A DNA stretch of 64,000 nucleotides from Lewinella sp. JB7 (GTDB taxonomy: Bacteria; Bacteroidota; Bacteroidia; Chitinophagales; Saprospiraceae), in assembly GCF_024297185.1 (NCBI RefSeq), contig NZ_JANCTD010000006.1, forward strand, positions 124,001 to 188,000, written 5' to 3'. A model generated the notes under the pieces. That model made no database searches. It was given only the letters and a program-made list of their open reading frames with translations, and was not told the DNA's origin. The translations under genes and the position numbers were made by a program. This document shows, in pieces, positions 43,401 through 52,483 of this stretch; positions within the stretch are counted from its first letter, which is position 1, and each line of letters opens with the position of its first letter.

Positions 43401-43722
43401 CGGCATAACCCGTTACGACGACTTCATCCAGGGCGACTCCCTCGGAGAGAATGACGTCCACGACCGTCTCGCCGCTCAGGACGAGGGTCTGGGATTCGAA
43501 GCCGGTGTAGGAATACACGAGTTCCGTGACGTTGGCGGGGACGGTGAGTTCGTAGCGACCGTCCAGATCGGCTACCGTACCGGCGGTCGTTCCTTTTGCC
43601 AGCACCGTCGCGCCCACGAGGGGAAAGCCGTCCGGATCGGTTATGGTACCGGATACCGTTGTTTGCCCATAGACGGCCGCCGAACACAGCAGCGCCATCA
43701 TCAGGCTCAAAAGTTGTTTCAT
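40483..43722 (-). CDS. susC: SusC/RagA family TonB-linked outer membrane protein
   Basis: 1079 residues from MKQLLSLMMALLCSAAVYGQ. Signal peptide, CarboxypepD_reg-like domain (VSGTITDPDGFPLVGATVLAKGTT, about 22-100), SusC plug signature (VTGYAVTSKRQTTGAIS, RAAGVTVITNGQPGTESIIRVRGFGS, NPLYVVDGVP, SILKDAASASIYGARAANGVVVIQTK) and a barrel ending in YNLSLHVDF. It imports oligomers across the outer membrane with its SusD lid. The frame continues 32 codons upstream but lacks a signal peptide there. No glycoside hydrolase or regulator gene accompanies the pair, so the substrate is unknown. Confidence 0.95.
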   Translation of the reverse strand: MKQLLSLMMALLCSAAVYGQTTVSGTITDPDGFPLVGATVLAKGTTAGTVADLDGRYELTVPANVTELVYSYTGFESQTLVLSGETVVDVILSEGVALDEVVVTGYAVTSKRQTTGAISTVSTEELTAIPSGNVEQQLQGRAAGVTVITNGQPGTESIIRVRGFGSFGGNNPLYVVDGVPQTNINFLSPDDIQNTSILKDAASASIYGARAANGVVVIQTKRGTREPSPLQISYDGLTGFTDPGMGQPILTPAQDAMKTWEAIRNTAAANGTDPVFNHPQYGSGETPVLPDYILVGSIGGVRGTVDLEAERSNYNIDPSAGPLYQVVRANKEGTDWYDAITRTAMTNRHTLGFRGSTEDARYYVSLGAQIQEGILLNNSYERYTARMNTEFDLGNRVRFGQNLQFTHRKALGLTGDGAGAGSSDDENEILSAFRLNPLIPVYDEFGGYAGTKAPGFGNPRNPVAARDGLADNQNFDNIAFGNLYLEFEPISDLILRSSFGGKYIGYNGRSYSRQTYENAENNASFGYSEFQGYGTDWVFTNTANYKRKFGGHSVDALVGVEALEAGKFRFSNGSGINPFSQSPDFVSLNNVSSRNVSSGFTNGSRFYSAFTQVNYNWNDKYYLTGVLRRDGSSRFGAENRYGTFPAISAAWRVTSEGFMQNQNFINDLKIRGGWGQMGNSNNVNGDNRFNLFGTSLGASSYDIAGTNSTAIAGFFRSRIGTESARWETSVTSNVGFDATLAGGNVDLIVDLWRKETNDLLVQLPTPDVLGPNATAPVVNIGSMLNQGLDAQLIYRAKIGTDFSIETTINGAILKNEITKFTDDVDFFDVTGSRISGTIVRNQVGMPLSSFFGYRTLGLFQSDQEVANAPTQEGAAPGRFRFEDNNSRDENGDLTGQPDGQITEADRTFLGSAVPDFTGGLNLKLSYKGFDLTSFFYTSLGGEIYNNSKWFTDFYGTFVGAAVSTRVLDSWTPTNTDTDVPIYENVSNFSTSTQSNSYYVENGNYLRLQYLALGYNLPNTAFGGALNNVRITLAANNLFTISGYDGLDPAVGGAADTKFGVDVGNYPVTRAYNLSLHVDF

Positions 43723-43913
43723 GATCGAAGTTAAATTAGTGAGTTCAGATTTTTGTATGGTGCATCCCCGGGGTGACCCCTTATGCTCTAACAAGACGCT
43801 AACATACCAAATATTCAATAGACAACGGAAGTCAGAAAAATTACTTTTGCCGCCCCCGTTGCCGGGAAGTGTTACGGTCGGCGACCAGTCCTTATTATCT
43901 TACCACCACCTTA

Positions 43914-46900
43914 ATGGCTTCCATGAAATTTGTCCTCTGTTTATCGTCGATTAGCCTCTTATTACTAGCGAGTTGTCAGGAGAATACCTCCCCTACCCTC
44001 TTCCAACGTATAGATGCCGCGGAAAGCGGCCTCACCTTTGCCAATCGCATCGCCGAAAACGACACCTTTAACATTCTCGACTTCGAATACGTATACAACG
44101 GCGGCGGCGTTGGCACCGCCGATTTCAACGGCGACGGCCTCACCGACCTCTACTTTACCGGCAATACGGCGGACAACCGACTCTACCTCAATCTCGGTGA
44201 ATTCAAGTTCCTGGACGTGACGGAAGCCGCCGGCGTAAGTGGGCGGGGGCGCTGGAGCAGTGGGATCTCGGTCACCGACGTTAATGCGGATGGACGTCCC
44301 GACCTTTACGTAAGCGCCACCGTCCGGCAACCGGGGCGACTCCGGGCCAATATGCTCTTCATCAACCAGGGCAGCGAGGTCGGACAGGACGGCATCGCCG
44401 TACCCCGCTTCACCGAAGTGGCGGCCACCTGCGGTATCGCCGATACTTCCCATACAACCCAGTCCGTCTTTTTCGATTACGACCGCGACGGCGATCTCGA
44501 CCTATACGTACTGGTCAACGAAATGGACAACCGCGCCCTCCCGAATCGTTACCTGCCGAAGATCACGGACGGCACGGGCCGGAAAAACGATAAACTATAC
44601 CGCAACGAGGGCAACGCCGCCGACGGTCTGCCCCGCTTCGTCGAAGTGACCCGGGAAGCCGGCATCCTTAAGGAGGGCTACGGTCTCGGGGTAAGCGTCT
44701 GCGACGTGAATATGGACGGGTGGCCCGACCTCTACGTGACGAACGACTACGTCAGCAACGACCTGCTCTGGATCAACAACCAAGACGGAACCTTCACCGA
44801 TCGGGCCGGTACCTACCTCAAACACACGAGTTATTCGGCCATGGGCAACGACGTAGCCGACCTCAACAACGACGGCCTGGACGATCTGGTTTCCGTCGAT
44901 ATGTTTCCCGAAGGCAACCTGCGGCGGAAAGCCATGATGCCCCCCAACAACTACACGGCCTACCTCAACAACCAGCGGTTCAACTACCAGTACCAGTTTA
45001 CCCGCAACATGCTGCAGCTAAACCGGCAACTCACCGACTCCACTTTCGTCTTTTCCGAAGTAGGCATGCTGGCGGGGGTAGCCGCCACGGACTGGAGCTG
45101 GAGCCCCCTGGCCGCCGATCTGGACAACGACGGAGACCGCGACCTGCTCATCACTAACGGATTTCCCCGGGACGTAACGGACCGCGACTTCATGGACTAC
45201 AACGTGCAGATGAGTAACCTGGTGAGCCGGGACGTCCGCCTGGCGCAGATCCCCTCCATCAAAATTGCCAACTACGCCTACGAGAACGACGGTCAGGACA
45301 TTCCCTCCTTCACCAATCGCGTAAAGGAGTGGGGGTTTGAGTATCCGTCCTTCAGCAACGGGGCGGCCTACGCCGACCTAGACAACGACGGGGATCTCGA
45401 CTACGTCGTCAATAACATCAACGACAGCTGTTTTCTCTTCCGCAACGACCTCATTCAGCCCGGACATGTTCCGGATTCCACTCACTGGCTCACGATCAGC
45501 CTGGCCCAGGAAGGGCAGAATACCGCCGCCCTGGGTGCCCGCGTGACCGTGGACGCCGGCAACCGGACCGTGACCGCCTTCAACCACCCGTCCCGCGGCT
45601 TCCTTTCGAGCGTCAGCGACGTGCTTCACTTCGGTTTCGGCCCCGGAGATTCCCTCCTCGCCGTGAGCGTGCGCTGGCCCGACGGAAACGAACGTATATA
45701 TAAGGACGTAGCGTGGGACCAACGAATCACCCTCACCCCCCGCGGGGGGGAGGCAGGCTCCCTATCCGTTCGCCCCCCGGCCGCTCCCCTGCTGGTGGAG
45801 CAACCGGACCTACTCCGGCAGTTCCCCATGCACCGGGACTGTCTCTTTATCGACTTTAACGTACAACCCCTCCTGCCCCACAAACTTTCGGAATACGGCC
45901 CCGCCCTCGCGGTGGCGGACGTCAACGGAGACGGCCTGGACGATCTCTACCGCTCGGGCTCCCACTTTCACCGCGGCGAATTATTGCTGCAGGGCAGATC
46001 GGCCGACGGTCGCCCGACCTTCACCGCCGGGGGGAGCCTCAACACCGCGTCCGGACCGGAAGAACTCGGAAGTCTCTTCTTCGACGCGGACGGGGACGGG
46101 GACGCGGACCTGTACCTCGTGAGCGGAGGCAGCGAATACAGCCTCGACCAGCCCGAACTTCTGGACCAGCTGCTCCTCAACGACGGAGCGGGAAATTTCA
46201 CCCCCACCAGGAACGCTTTGCCCGATATCCGGTCCAGTGGATCCTGCGTACGCGCCGCTGATTTCGATCGGGACGGTGATCTCGATCTCTTCGTAGGGGG
46301 TCGGCTGAAACCGGCCCGCTTCCCGGAACCCGTCGACAGCTACCTGCTGATCAACGACGGTCGTGGCCGCTTTGCTCCTGCGTCCCCGCCCGAATTTGCC
46401 GCCCTCGGCTTGGTGTGCGACGCGCTGTGGACGGATTACGACAACGACGGATGGGTCGATCTGTTGATTGCCGGGCAGGGTATGGCTCTTCAACTCTTTA
46501 CGAACCGGGAGGGACAACTTGTATCGAGTACACCCCCATCACTCGGTGACCGCGCCGGATGGTGGAACGGCCTGACGGGTGCCGACTTCGACCAGGATGG
46601 TGACATCGACTACGTCGCGACGAACTTCGGCCTGAATAACCTCTACCAGCAGAGTGGCCGCGAATACGTCGGACTGTACGGTGCGGATTTTGACGGCAAC
46701 GGCGGCTACGACCTTCTGGTGGCCGACCTGGCGCTCGCGGAGGACGGTACGTACCAAAAATTCCCCCACCACCAGCGCAACGACACCGAAAAGCAACTCA
46801 TCAGCGTAAAGCGGCGGTTCGAACGCCACGAGCAGTTCGGGCGGGCCACCATTGATGAGATCGTGGCGGGATATCCCGATGCGGAGGTCACGCTGCTGGA

Positions 46901-47480
46901 AGCCGACTACCTGCGCTCCGCCTGGATCGAGAACCTGGGCGATGGCACCTTCCGCTTCCACGATCTGCCGCGGATAGCCCAGTCCGCCCCCCTGTTCGGT
47001 GCCCAGGCCCTGGACGTGAATGCGGACGGATACCCCGACCTGGTCGCGATCGGCAACGATTACGGCGCCGAAACCGGTATGGGTACTCTGGATGCCCTGA
47101 ACGGCCTGGTCCTGCTCTTCGATCCAGAGCGGGGTGATTTCCGGCCGGCGCGGGAACGGGAAGCCGCCATCTTCGTGCCAGGTAACGGGCGCAGCCTGAC
47201 GGTCGTGAACGCCGGCGGAGCTCCCCTCCTCGTCGCCTCCGAGAATCAGGGCACGACGCGGGCCTTTGCTCCTACCCGGTCCAGACTGAATTTCGTGCCG
47301 GTACCCGCCAACGTACAACGGGTAAGCTACACCCTAGCGGGGCGTTCGGTCGTAGAGGAAGTGTACTACGGCAGCGGCTACCTCAGTCAGCGTGGCCGGG
47401 GCGTGTGGCTGCCCCCCGGAGTTGAGGAGATCCATTTCACCGGTTTCGACGGAAGGGAGATCAGCCGGCCTTCCCGCTAA
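43914..47480 (+). CDS. FG-GAP/VCBS repeat lipoprotein with ASPIC/UnbV domains
   Basis: About 1188 residues. Lipoprotein signal (CLSSISLLLLASC). Many calcium-binding-type FG-GAP/VCBS repeats follow (DFNGDGLTDLYFTG, DVNADGRPDLYVSA, DYDRDGDLDLYV, DLDNDGDLDYVVNN, DVNGDGLDDLY, DFDRDGDLDLFVGG), and an ASPIC/UnbV-like block lies around 550-620 (GARVTVDAGNRTVTAFNHPSRGFLSSV, WPDGNERIY). It is probably a surface beta-propeller protein. It is divergent from susC, and such proteins are common beside SusCD pairs, suggesting a role in substrate capture. The ATG at 43914 or 43923 is the start; a further upstream GTG is unlikely. Ends 1 bp from the convergent pirin gene. Confidence 0.88.
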   Translation: MASMKFVLCLSSISLLLLASCQENTSPTLFQRIDAAESGLTFANRIAENDTFNILDFEYVYNGGGVGTADFNGDGLTDLYFTGNTADNRLYLNLGEFKFLDVTEAAGVSGRGRWSSGISVTDVNADGRPDLYVSATVRQPGRLRANMLFINQGSEVGQDGIAVPRFTEVAATCGIADTSHTTQSVFFDYDRDGDLDLYVLVNEMDNRALPNRYLPKITDGTGRKNDKLYRNEGNAADGLPRFVEVTREAGILKEGYGLGVSVCDVNMDGWPDLYVTNDYVSNDLLWINNQDGTFTDRAGTYLKHTSYSAMGNDVADLNNDGLDDLVSVDMFPEGNLRRKAMMPPNNYTAYLNNQRFNYQYQFTRNMLQLNRQLTDSTFVFSEVGMLAGVAATDWSWSPLAADLDNDGDRDLLITNGFPRDVTDRDFMDYNVQMSNLVSRDVRLAQIPSIKIANYAYENDGQDIPSFTNRVKEWGFEYPSFSNGAAYADLDNDGDLDYVVNNINDSCFLFRNDLIQPGHVPDSTHWLTISLAQEGQNTAALGARVTVDAGNRTVTAFNHPSRGFLSSVSDVLHFGFGPGDSLLAVSVRWPDGNERIYKDVAWDQRITLTPRGGEAGSLSVRPPAAPLLVEQPDLLRQFPMHRDCLFIDFNVQPLLPHKLSEYGPALAVADVNGDGLDDLYRSGSHFHRGELLLQGRSADGRPTFTAGGSLNTASGPEELGSLFFDADGDGDADLYLVSGGSEYSLDQPELLDQLLLNDGAGNFTPTRNALPDIRSSGSCVRAADFDRDGDLDLFVGGRLKPARFPEPVDSYLLINDGRGRFAPASPPEFAALGLVCDALWTDYDNDGWVDLLIAGQGMALQLFTNREGQLVSSTPPSLGDRAGWWNGLTGADFDQDGDIDYVATNFGLNNLYQQSGREYVGLYGADFDGNGGYDLLVADLALAEDGTYQKFPHHQRNDTEKQLISVKRRFERHEQFGRATIDEIVAGYPDAEVTLLEADYLRSAWIENLGDGTFRFHDLPRIAQSAPLFGAQALDVNADGYPDLVAIGNDYGAETGMGTLDALNGLVLLFDPERGDFRPAREREAAIFVPGNGRSLTVVNAGGAPLLVASENQGTTRAFAPTRSRLNFVPVPANVQRVSYTLAGRSVVEEVYYGSGYLSQRGRGVWLPPGVEEIHFTGFDGREISRPSR

Positions 47481-48194
47481 TCAGCTCATTGGTACTTCCA
47501 TAGCCAGCACCCGCATGCCCTCCCGGCCGGCGGTGAGCTCGATCGTGGTGGCCGCCTCGACGCCGAGGCCATCGCGCCGGCCGACGGCCTGTGCTCCGAT
47601 GTGTCCCCCACCCTCGAGAACGAAGAAGTATACGCCGTGTCCCTCCCGTTGCAGCACGTACGACGCGGTAGTCGTGGGATCGAAGCGACCGATGCTGAAG
47701 TAGGCATCCTGGTGGATCCAGACGGCACCTTCCCGGGGTTCGGGACCCAGTACTTGGTTCCAGGCATTGACCTCGTCTTGCGGATTCATGGCTACCTGCT
47801 GATAGCGGGGCGTCACGTTGCGTCGATCGGGAAAGACCCAGATCTGCAAAAACTTGACTTCCCGGTCGGTGTTGCCGTTTTTCTCGGAGTGTACGACGCC
47901 GGTACCTGCGCTCATCACCTGGATGTCGCCTTCCCAGATAACGGTGGTGTTGCCCATATTGTCCCGGTGTTCCAAATCGCCGACCAGCGGGATCGAAACG
48001 ATCTCCATATTATCGTGAGGATGGGAACCGAAGCCGCGGCCGGCGGCAACCTCATCGTCGTTCAGTACGCGTAACGCCCCGAAGCGCATGCGTTCCGGAT
48101 CGTGAAATCCGGCGAAGCTGAAGGTATGGTGGGTATTTAACCAACCGTGATTGGCGTGCCCCCGGGAAGCGGCGGGATGAAAGGTGGTTTTCAT
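47481..48194 (-). CDS. Pirin family protein
   Basis: 237 residues. Bicupin with the pirin metal site H58, H60 (GSHPHDNMEIVSI), H102 and E104 (GVVHSEKN) and the N-terminal NTHHTFSFAGFHDPERMRFG block. Length and the second cupin ending in GHGVYFFVLEGGGHIGAQ match YhaK/YhhW-type pirins; some have quercetinase activity, others act as redox sensors. No neighbour suggests a role. Confidence 0.9.
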   Translation of the reverse strand: MKTTFHPAASRGHANHGWLNTHHTFSFAGFHDPERMRFGALRVLNDDEVAAGRGFGSHPHDNMEIVSIPLVGDLEHRDNMGNTTVIWEGDIQVMSAGTGVVHSEKNGNTDREVKFLQIWVFPDRRNVTPRYQQVAMNPQDEVNAWNQVLGPEPREGAVWIHQDAYFSIGRFDPTTTASYVLQREGHGVYFFVLEGGGHIGAQAVGRRDGLGVEAATTIELTAGREGMRVLAMEVPMS

Positions 48195-48289
48195 AATTAT
48201 TTATTGTAGGTACATTAATTGTTATAAACAAACATCTGCGACTGCCGAAAGTTTCGGTTCCCGTAGGGGGTTAAAGCGGGGGGCGTGCC

Positions 48290-48297
48290 TACCTTCG
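48290..48297 (+). promoter_or_regulatory. -7 box directly before the nucleoid-associated protein gene
   Basis: TACCTTCG (one mismatch to TAnnTTTG) ends 4 nt before the ATG at 48302, implying a leaderless transcript. Confidence 0.35.
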
Positions 48298-48301
48298 CGG
48301 C

Positions 48302-49321
48302 ATGGATCAGCTCATCGTTCACCACCTCATCGTTCACGAACTTAAGAAGCAGCCGGAGATGGCGGAAGCCGATTTGCTGTTGAGCAGTCAGGCCCTGCCG
48401 ATCACCGAGCTGGCCACCGATCTGATCGGGCGTCTCGACCAGACCTTCGAGCGGAAATCGGACCTGCTGCAGGGGTTTCTGATCGAGCCCGACGAGGGCC
48501 TCTTTCCGGCATACTACCAGAACTGGCTCGAGGACGGGCGGCGGCGGGAAGCCTTCGTCGACTTCAGCCGAAATGCCGTCACGGCCCTGAAGGACAACCT
48601 GCAGGGGGTGGTAGGTGCCAAGGGAGGGTATCTATTGTTTGCCGACTACAGCATCGACGAACAACGGATGCTGGGCATTTACATGATCCGGAACACGGAG
48701 GGAATGGTCTTCACCGAGGAAGAAACCGACGAATCCCTGCGCCTGCACACCATTGCTTACCTCGACATCCAGCACATGGCCATGGCCGCCCGGCTGCTGG
48801 CCGGACCGGGTCGCAACGTGCAGATGATCCGCCACGCGCGGACGCAGAGCAGCATCAGTCAGTATTTCACAGACTGGGTGGGCATTGACCGGGCCGAAAC
48901 CAGCTCCGAGCTTACCCACTCCTTCCTGGAAATGGTGGAGGAGTTACCGGTGCCGAAGGACCGGGAGACGGGCTTCGCCATGAACGAGGGCGACTTCGAG
49001 AAGGCCCTGGTCAAGTATGCCGCCAAGGCTCCGCAGCAGACCATCCGGGTGCAGGATTTCGACCAGCACTTCTACGGCAACGACAAGCCCCTTCAGGACA
49101 TGCTGGCCGAGCAGAACAGTCCGTTGGATCAGGGTTTCCGGGTCGACCGTAAAGCGCTGCGCAACCAGTTCTATCTACGGGCGGGCGTCGGGGGCATCAG
49201 CATCACCTGCACGAAGGACCACTTCCGCAACGGACAGATCCACGTTGACGAGGCCAGCGGCAAGATCACCATCAACAGCGAGGAACTGGCGTCGCTGTTG
49301 CTGGACCAGTACGGAGAGTGA
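48302..49321 (+). CDS. Nucleoid-associated protein, NdpA/YejK-like
   Basis: 339 residues. The N-terminus LIVHHLIVHELKKQPEMAEADLLLSSQ, the middle GGYLLFADYSIDEQRMLGIYMIRNTEGM and HTIAYLDIQHMAMAARLL, and the C-terminal GVGGISITCTKDHFRNGQIHVDEASGKITI are family blocks of the NdpA nucleoid-associated proteins (37-kDa type). It is thought to bind DNA in the nucleoid; phage and conjugation contexts are also known, but none is present here. It stands alone, 107 bp from the divergent pirin gene. Confidence 0.8.
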   Translation: MDQLIVHHLIVHELKKQPEMAEADLLLSSQALPITELATDLIGRLDQTFERKSDLLQGFLIEPDEGLFPAYYQNWLEDGRRREAFVDFSRNAVTALKDNLQGVVGAKGGYLLFADYSIDEQRMLGIYMIRNTEGMVFTEEETDESLRLHTIAYLDIQHMAMAARLLAGPGRNVQMIRHARTQSSISQYFTDWVGIDRAETSSELTHSFLEMVEELPVPKDRETGFAMNEGDFEKALVKYAAKAPQQTIRVQDFDQHFYGNDKPLQDMLAEQNSPLDQGFRVDRKALRNQFYLRAGVGGISITCTKDHFRNGQIHVDEASGKITINSEELASLLLDQYGE

Positions 49322-49402
49322 GCAAGCTAATCCGGGCGGCGAACGAACATTTACCGCGGCGGGGCGGGTTGTAAAGGGTACAAATCTAACAATTCAACTA
49401 CC

Positions 49403-49972
49403 ATGGCATCGACCGAGCAAAAAACTGAAACCAACCCTTCAAAAACCAACGGAGAGAACCTTCCCGCAAAAACGGACCTCCAGAACAAAAACGAACAGGC
49501 GGACGCCATCATTAAGCGTTACGCACTCTTTGGTACCGCCACGGGACTGATCCCTACCTTCGGACTGGACGTAGCCGTGCTGACGGGCGTACAGGTGAAG
49601 ATGATCAAGGAACTGGCCCGGGTTTACGAGTATGACGTCGACGACCAGATGATCCGCATGACCATCACCACCGGGGTGACCTCCCTCATGGGACGACTGA
49701 TCACCGGCGTGGCAACGTCCATCACCAAAGCCTTTTCTCCCCTTAAGTTTCTCATCGGCGGTGCTACCCAGGCCGCACTGAGTGGCTTCCTCACCGCCGA
49801 GACCGGTAAGATCTACCAGGCCCGCCTGGCCAACGGCGAAAACCCCGCCGACATAACGGTCAGTGAAATCGTTAATCACGTCGTGGCCCAGATTCAGCAG
49901 GGCGAGTGGAACCCCACCCGGGTTGCCGGCTTCCGGAACAACTTCAGCTACCTCCTGGGCAGCAACAAGTAA
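49403..49972 (+). CDS. DUF697 family membrane-associated protein
   Basis: 189 residues. A hydrophilic, Lys/Asn/Glu-rich N-terminus (1-32) is followed by hydrophobic helices with the DUF697 pattern: IIKRYALFGTATGLIPTFGLDVAVLTGVQVKMIKELARVYEYDV, then TSLMGRLITGVATSITK and LIGGATQAALSGFLTAETGKIY. The family (related to E. coli YcjF) associates with the inner membrane; function is unknown. It follows the nucleoid-associated gene by 81 bp and ends before a strong hairpin. Confidence 0.78.
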   Translation: MASTEQKTETNPSKTNGENLPAKTDLQNKNEQADAIIKRYALFGTATGLIPTFGLDVAVLTGVQVKMIKELARVYEYDVDDQMIRMTITTGVTSLMGRLITGVATSITKAFSPLKFLIGGATQAALSGFLTAETGKIYQARLANGENPADITVSEIVNHVVAQIQQGEWNPTRVAGFRNNFSYLLGSNK

Positions 49973-50000
49973 GCACGGTTAACTTTATAACCTTTAACGA

Positions 50001-50037
50001 AGCCCCGGTTCACTACGCGAACCGGGGCTTCGTCTTT
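50001..50037. terminator. Terminator between convergent genes
   Basis: AGCCCCGGTTC (50001-50011) pairs with GAACCGGGGCT (50019-50029), 11 bp, followed by TCGTCTTT on the plus strand. It lies between the DUF697 gene and the minus-strand gene at 50036. Confidence 0.8.
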
Positions 50038-50632
50038 AGAAATTGTAGTTGATGCCGGTCCGCAGTTCGTACGGAGCGTCGTTCAGGCGTTCCCGTTGCG
50101 TGAGGCGGAAGAGTAGCAGGATCTCGAACCCGGGATTTCCCGGACCACCGCCCTGGTTAAATCCGGCACCGAGAAAGGGAATGGCCCGGGTCACCCGCTC
50201 CTGTCCTCCGGCAACGAAGTAGTCCACGTCGCTGATCAAACTGTACTCTCCATGCACAAACAGGCCCCGGAAGATCTTGGCCCGACCAAACAGGCCCGCC
50301 GACCAGCTGAAGTACTTATCCTTGATCGCGGCGAAGTCGTCACGGAAACTGTTGTAGGTGACACTGACGCGGGGGCCGAAGCTCAGAAAGTTGTTGAACT
50401 TATACCCCGCCATCGGCGAGACGCCGATCTGGAAGAAGCTGAAGTTGTTCCCGCCCCGGAACCCGAGTTGGGCACCGGCTCCGTACCAGATGCCTCCACC
50501 CTCGTCGCTGACGTTACGCTGGCTGCGGTTACCGTAGGAGAGATCGTCACGGGCGGAATCCTCCCGGGTCTGACCCGGCAGTATTCCGGATAAACCCAGC
50601 ATGAGGCAAAGGAGTAGACTTACATGTTTCAT
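50036..50632 (-). CDS. Putative outer membrane beta-barrel protein
   Basis: 198 residues from the ATG giving MKHVSLLLCLMLGLSGILPGQ, a clear signal peptide. The mature part has alternating strands typical of small 8-stranded barrels (GIWYGAGAQLGFRGG, FQIGVSPMAGYKFNNFLSFGPRVSVTYNSF, SAGLFGRAKIFRGLFVHGEYSLIS) and ends YELRTGINYNF with the terminal aromatic. Function unknown. It is divergent from the YraN gene, 74 bp away. Confidence 0.75.
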   Translation of the reverse strand: MKHVSLLLCLMLGLSGILPGQTREDSARDDLSYGNRSQRNVSDEGGGIWYGAGAQLGFRGGNNFSFFQIGVSPMAGYKFNNFLSFGPRVSVTYNSFRDDFAAIKDKYFSWSAGLFGRAKIFRGLFVHGEYSLISDVDYFVAGGQERVTRAIPFLGAGFNQGGGPGNPGFEILLLFRLTQRERLNDAPYELRTGINYNF

Positions 50633-50706
50633 TGGCGGCAAGTTTGGGGCGGGCTAAGATAAGTACGGTCGCCAGGCTTTGTTCGTGAATTTCCTAATTT
50701 GGTGCT

Positions 50707-51075
50707 ATGACCGACCGTATGAAGACGGGCAGGCGGGGGGAAACGTTGGCCCACGCGTACTTGCTGGAGAAGGGCTACCGCATCGAGGCAACCAATTATC
50801 GCTATCGACGTACCGAGATCGATATCGTAGCCCGGCACCAGGACATTCTGGTGTTCGTAGAAGTCAAAACCCGTTCGTCCCTGGCCTTCGGTCACCCCAG
50901 TATTTTCTTCGGGAAGCAACAGCAGGGCCGGATCAGCCGGGCGGCCTCCAAATACATGGAGGAGACGGGCTACGACTGGGAGGTCCGCTTCGATCTGATC
51001 GCTATTTATTTACCCTCGTCGCAGGACTACCGCCTCGATCACTACGAAGACGTGTTTTTTCCGGGGCTCCACTAA
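50707..51075 (+). CDS. YraN/UPF0102 family endonuclease-like protein
   Basis: 122 residues, the standard length. TGRRGETLAHAYLLEKGYRIEATNYRYRRTEIDIVARHQDILVFVEVKTRSS contains the Holliday-junction-resolvase-like acidic motif (E, D and ExK). The family has a nuclease fold with unproven substrate. The last 4 nt overlap the end of the convergent DUF58 gene. Confidence 0.93.
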   Translation: MTDRMKTGRRGETLAHAYLLEKGYRIEATNYRYRRTEIDIVARHQDILVFVEVKTRSSLAFGHPSIFFGKQQQGRISRAASKYMEETGYDWEVRFDLIAIYLPSSQDYRLDHYEDVFFPGLH

Positions 51076-52424
51076 ATCGCGCCCCGCCCCTTAAGTTCGA
51101 GGTACCGTTGCAGGGCCCGCCCCGTTAGCTCCTCGGGCCGGGTCAGGAGCACATCCACTCCGTTTTGTCGCAGGCGGGCCGCCATGAGTTGACGTTCCTG
51201 GACGTAGCGGCGGGCCGTATGCTTGCGGTACACCGACTCAACGTCCACCGCCCGATCGGCGAGCAGGTCGGTCACCTCGGTATTTTCGAACAGTACCACC
51301 ATCAGTCGATGATCACGACCGATGCGGCGTAGGGCGGGCAATACCCGGTCAAGCGCATAGCTGCTTTCGAAGTTGGTGAACAGTATCAGCAGACTCCGCC
51401 CGGCCGTGAATCGCCGGGTGGCGTAGTATAACAAGTCGTAGTCGCTCTCACCGGGACGTTCCAGCTGGCGGTACAGCGTTTCCAGGATGTTGCGCAGCTG
51501 ATCGGGCCTGTTGTCCGCCGCCACCACGTCACCCAGCTTATCGGAAAAGGTGAGAATGCCGGCCCGGTCGCCGCGCTTGAGCACTACATTCGACAGCGCC
51601 AGGGAGGTGTTGATGGAGTAGTCAAGAAGGCTGAGTCCGCCGAAGGGCATCAGCATCGTGCGCCCCTTGTCGATCACGCAGTAGATTCGCTGGGCGCGCT
51701 CATCCCGGTACTGATTGACCATCACTTCCCCGCGCCGGGCCGTCGCTTTCCAGTTCACGCTACGCAGGTCATCACCGCGTACGTACTCCTTGATCTGATC
51801 AAATTCATAACTCTGGGTGACCGGCCGGGGCCGGTGCCGGCCGCTGGCCGGGGCCGATATGTTGCCTCCCAGGCTGAAGCGCTTCATCTGCAGAATGCTG
51901 GGGTATACGGCGACCTCCTGGGGCTGAGTGAAGATCACGCGACGTTCCATCAATCCCAGTTTGGTACGGATATAGACGTTCAGGTTTCCGAAACCGTACC
52001 GCCCGCGGGTAAGGGGGCGTACCCGATAATTGACGGCGCGTTTTTCGCCAAAGGAAAGTCCGAGCGAGATTTCGTGGTCTCTGTACTGCAACTGGACAGG
52101 CAGTTCGTCCATGATCGATACCGATAGACTGGCGCTGCTACCGTTGTGCAAACTGATGCGCACCTCCATTTCATCACCCAGGCTAAACACCTCCGGGGGG
52201 CGGCGGCGTGCGGTGAGTTGACCCGCACAAGCGTACAGCCGAACCGCATCCAGGACGGTTGTGGCTACCAGCACGATCAGGAGCAGTACCGCCAGCCAGA
52301 AGGCCGGGGTTTTCCAAAAACCGATGGCCGACAGCACGCACACCAGGCCGAGCCCCACGAAAAATCGATCGCCCAGGTAGAGGCACCGCAGATGGGTAAG
52401 AATGGAACTCCGACGGCTAGCCAT
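51072..52424 (-). CDS. DUF58 domain-containing protein
   Basis: 450 residues starting MASRRSSILTHLRC. Two membrane segments near the N-terminus (GLGLVCVLSAIGFW and FWLAVLLLIVLVATTVL) precede the DUF58 region with GRHRPRPVTQSYEFDQIKEYVRGDDLRSVNWKATARRGEVMVNQY and a vWA-like domain (IYCVIDKGRTMLMPF). Such proteins usually sit with MoxR ATPases in a BatA/BatB-like system; none is next to it here. Function is uncertain, perhaps envelope protein folding or complex assembly. Confidence 0.88.
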   Translation of the reverse strand: MASRRSSILTHLRCLYLGDRFFVGLGLVCVLSAIGFWKTPAFWLAVLLLIVLVATTVLDAVRLYACAGQLTARRRPPEVFSLGDEMEVRISLHNGSSASLSVSIMDELPVQLQYRDHEISLGLSFGEKRAVNYRVRPLTRGRYGFGNLNVYIRTKLGLMERRVIFTQPQEVAVYPSILQMKRFSLGGNISAPASGRHRPRPVTQSYEFDQIKEYVRGDDLRSVNWKATARRGEVMVNQYRDERAQRIYCVIDKGRTMLMPFGGLSLLDYSINTSLALSNVVLKRGDRAGILTFSDKLGDVVAADNRPDQLRNILETLYRQLERPGESDYDLLYYATRRFTAGRSLLILFTNFESSYALDRVLPALRRIGRDHRLMVVLFENTEVTDLLADRAVDVESVYRKHTARRYVQERQLMAARLRQNGVDVLLTRPEELTGRALQRYLELKGRGAI

Positions 52425-52483
52425 GCCTGGCAAGCTAAACTAATTCGGTGGAATATGACGTTCTTACCCCACAATCCCTCCGC

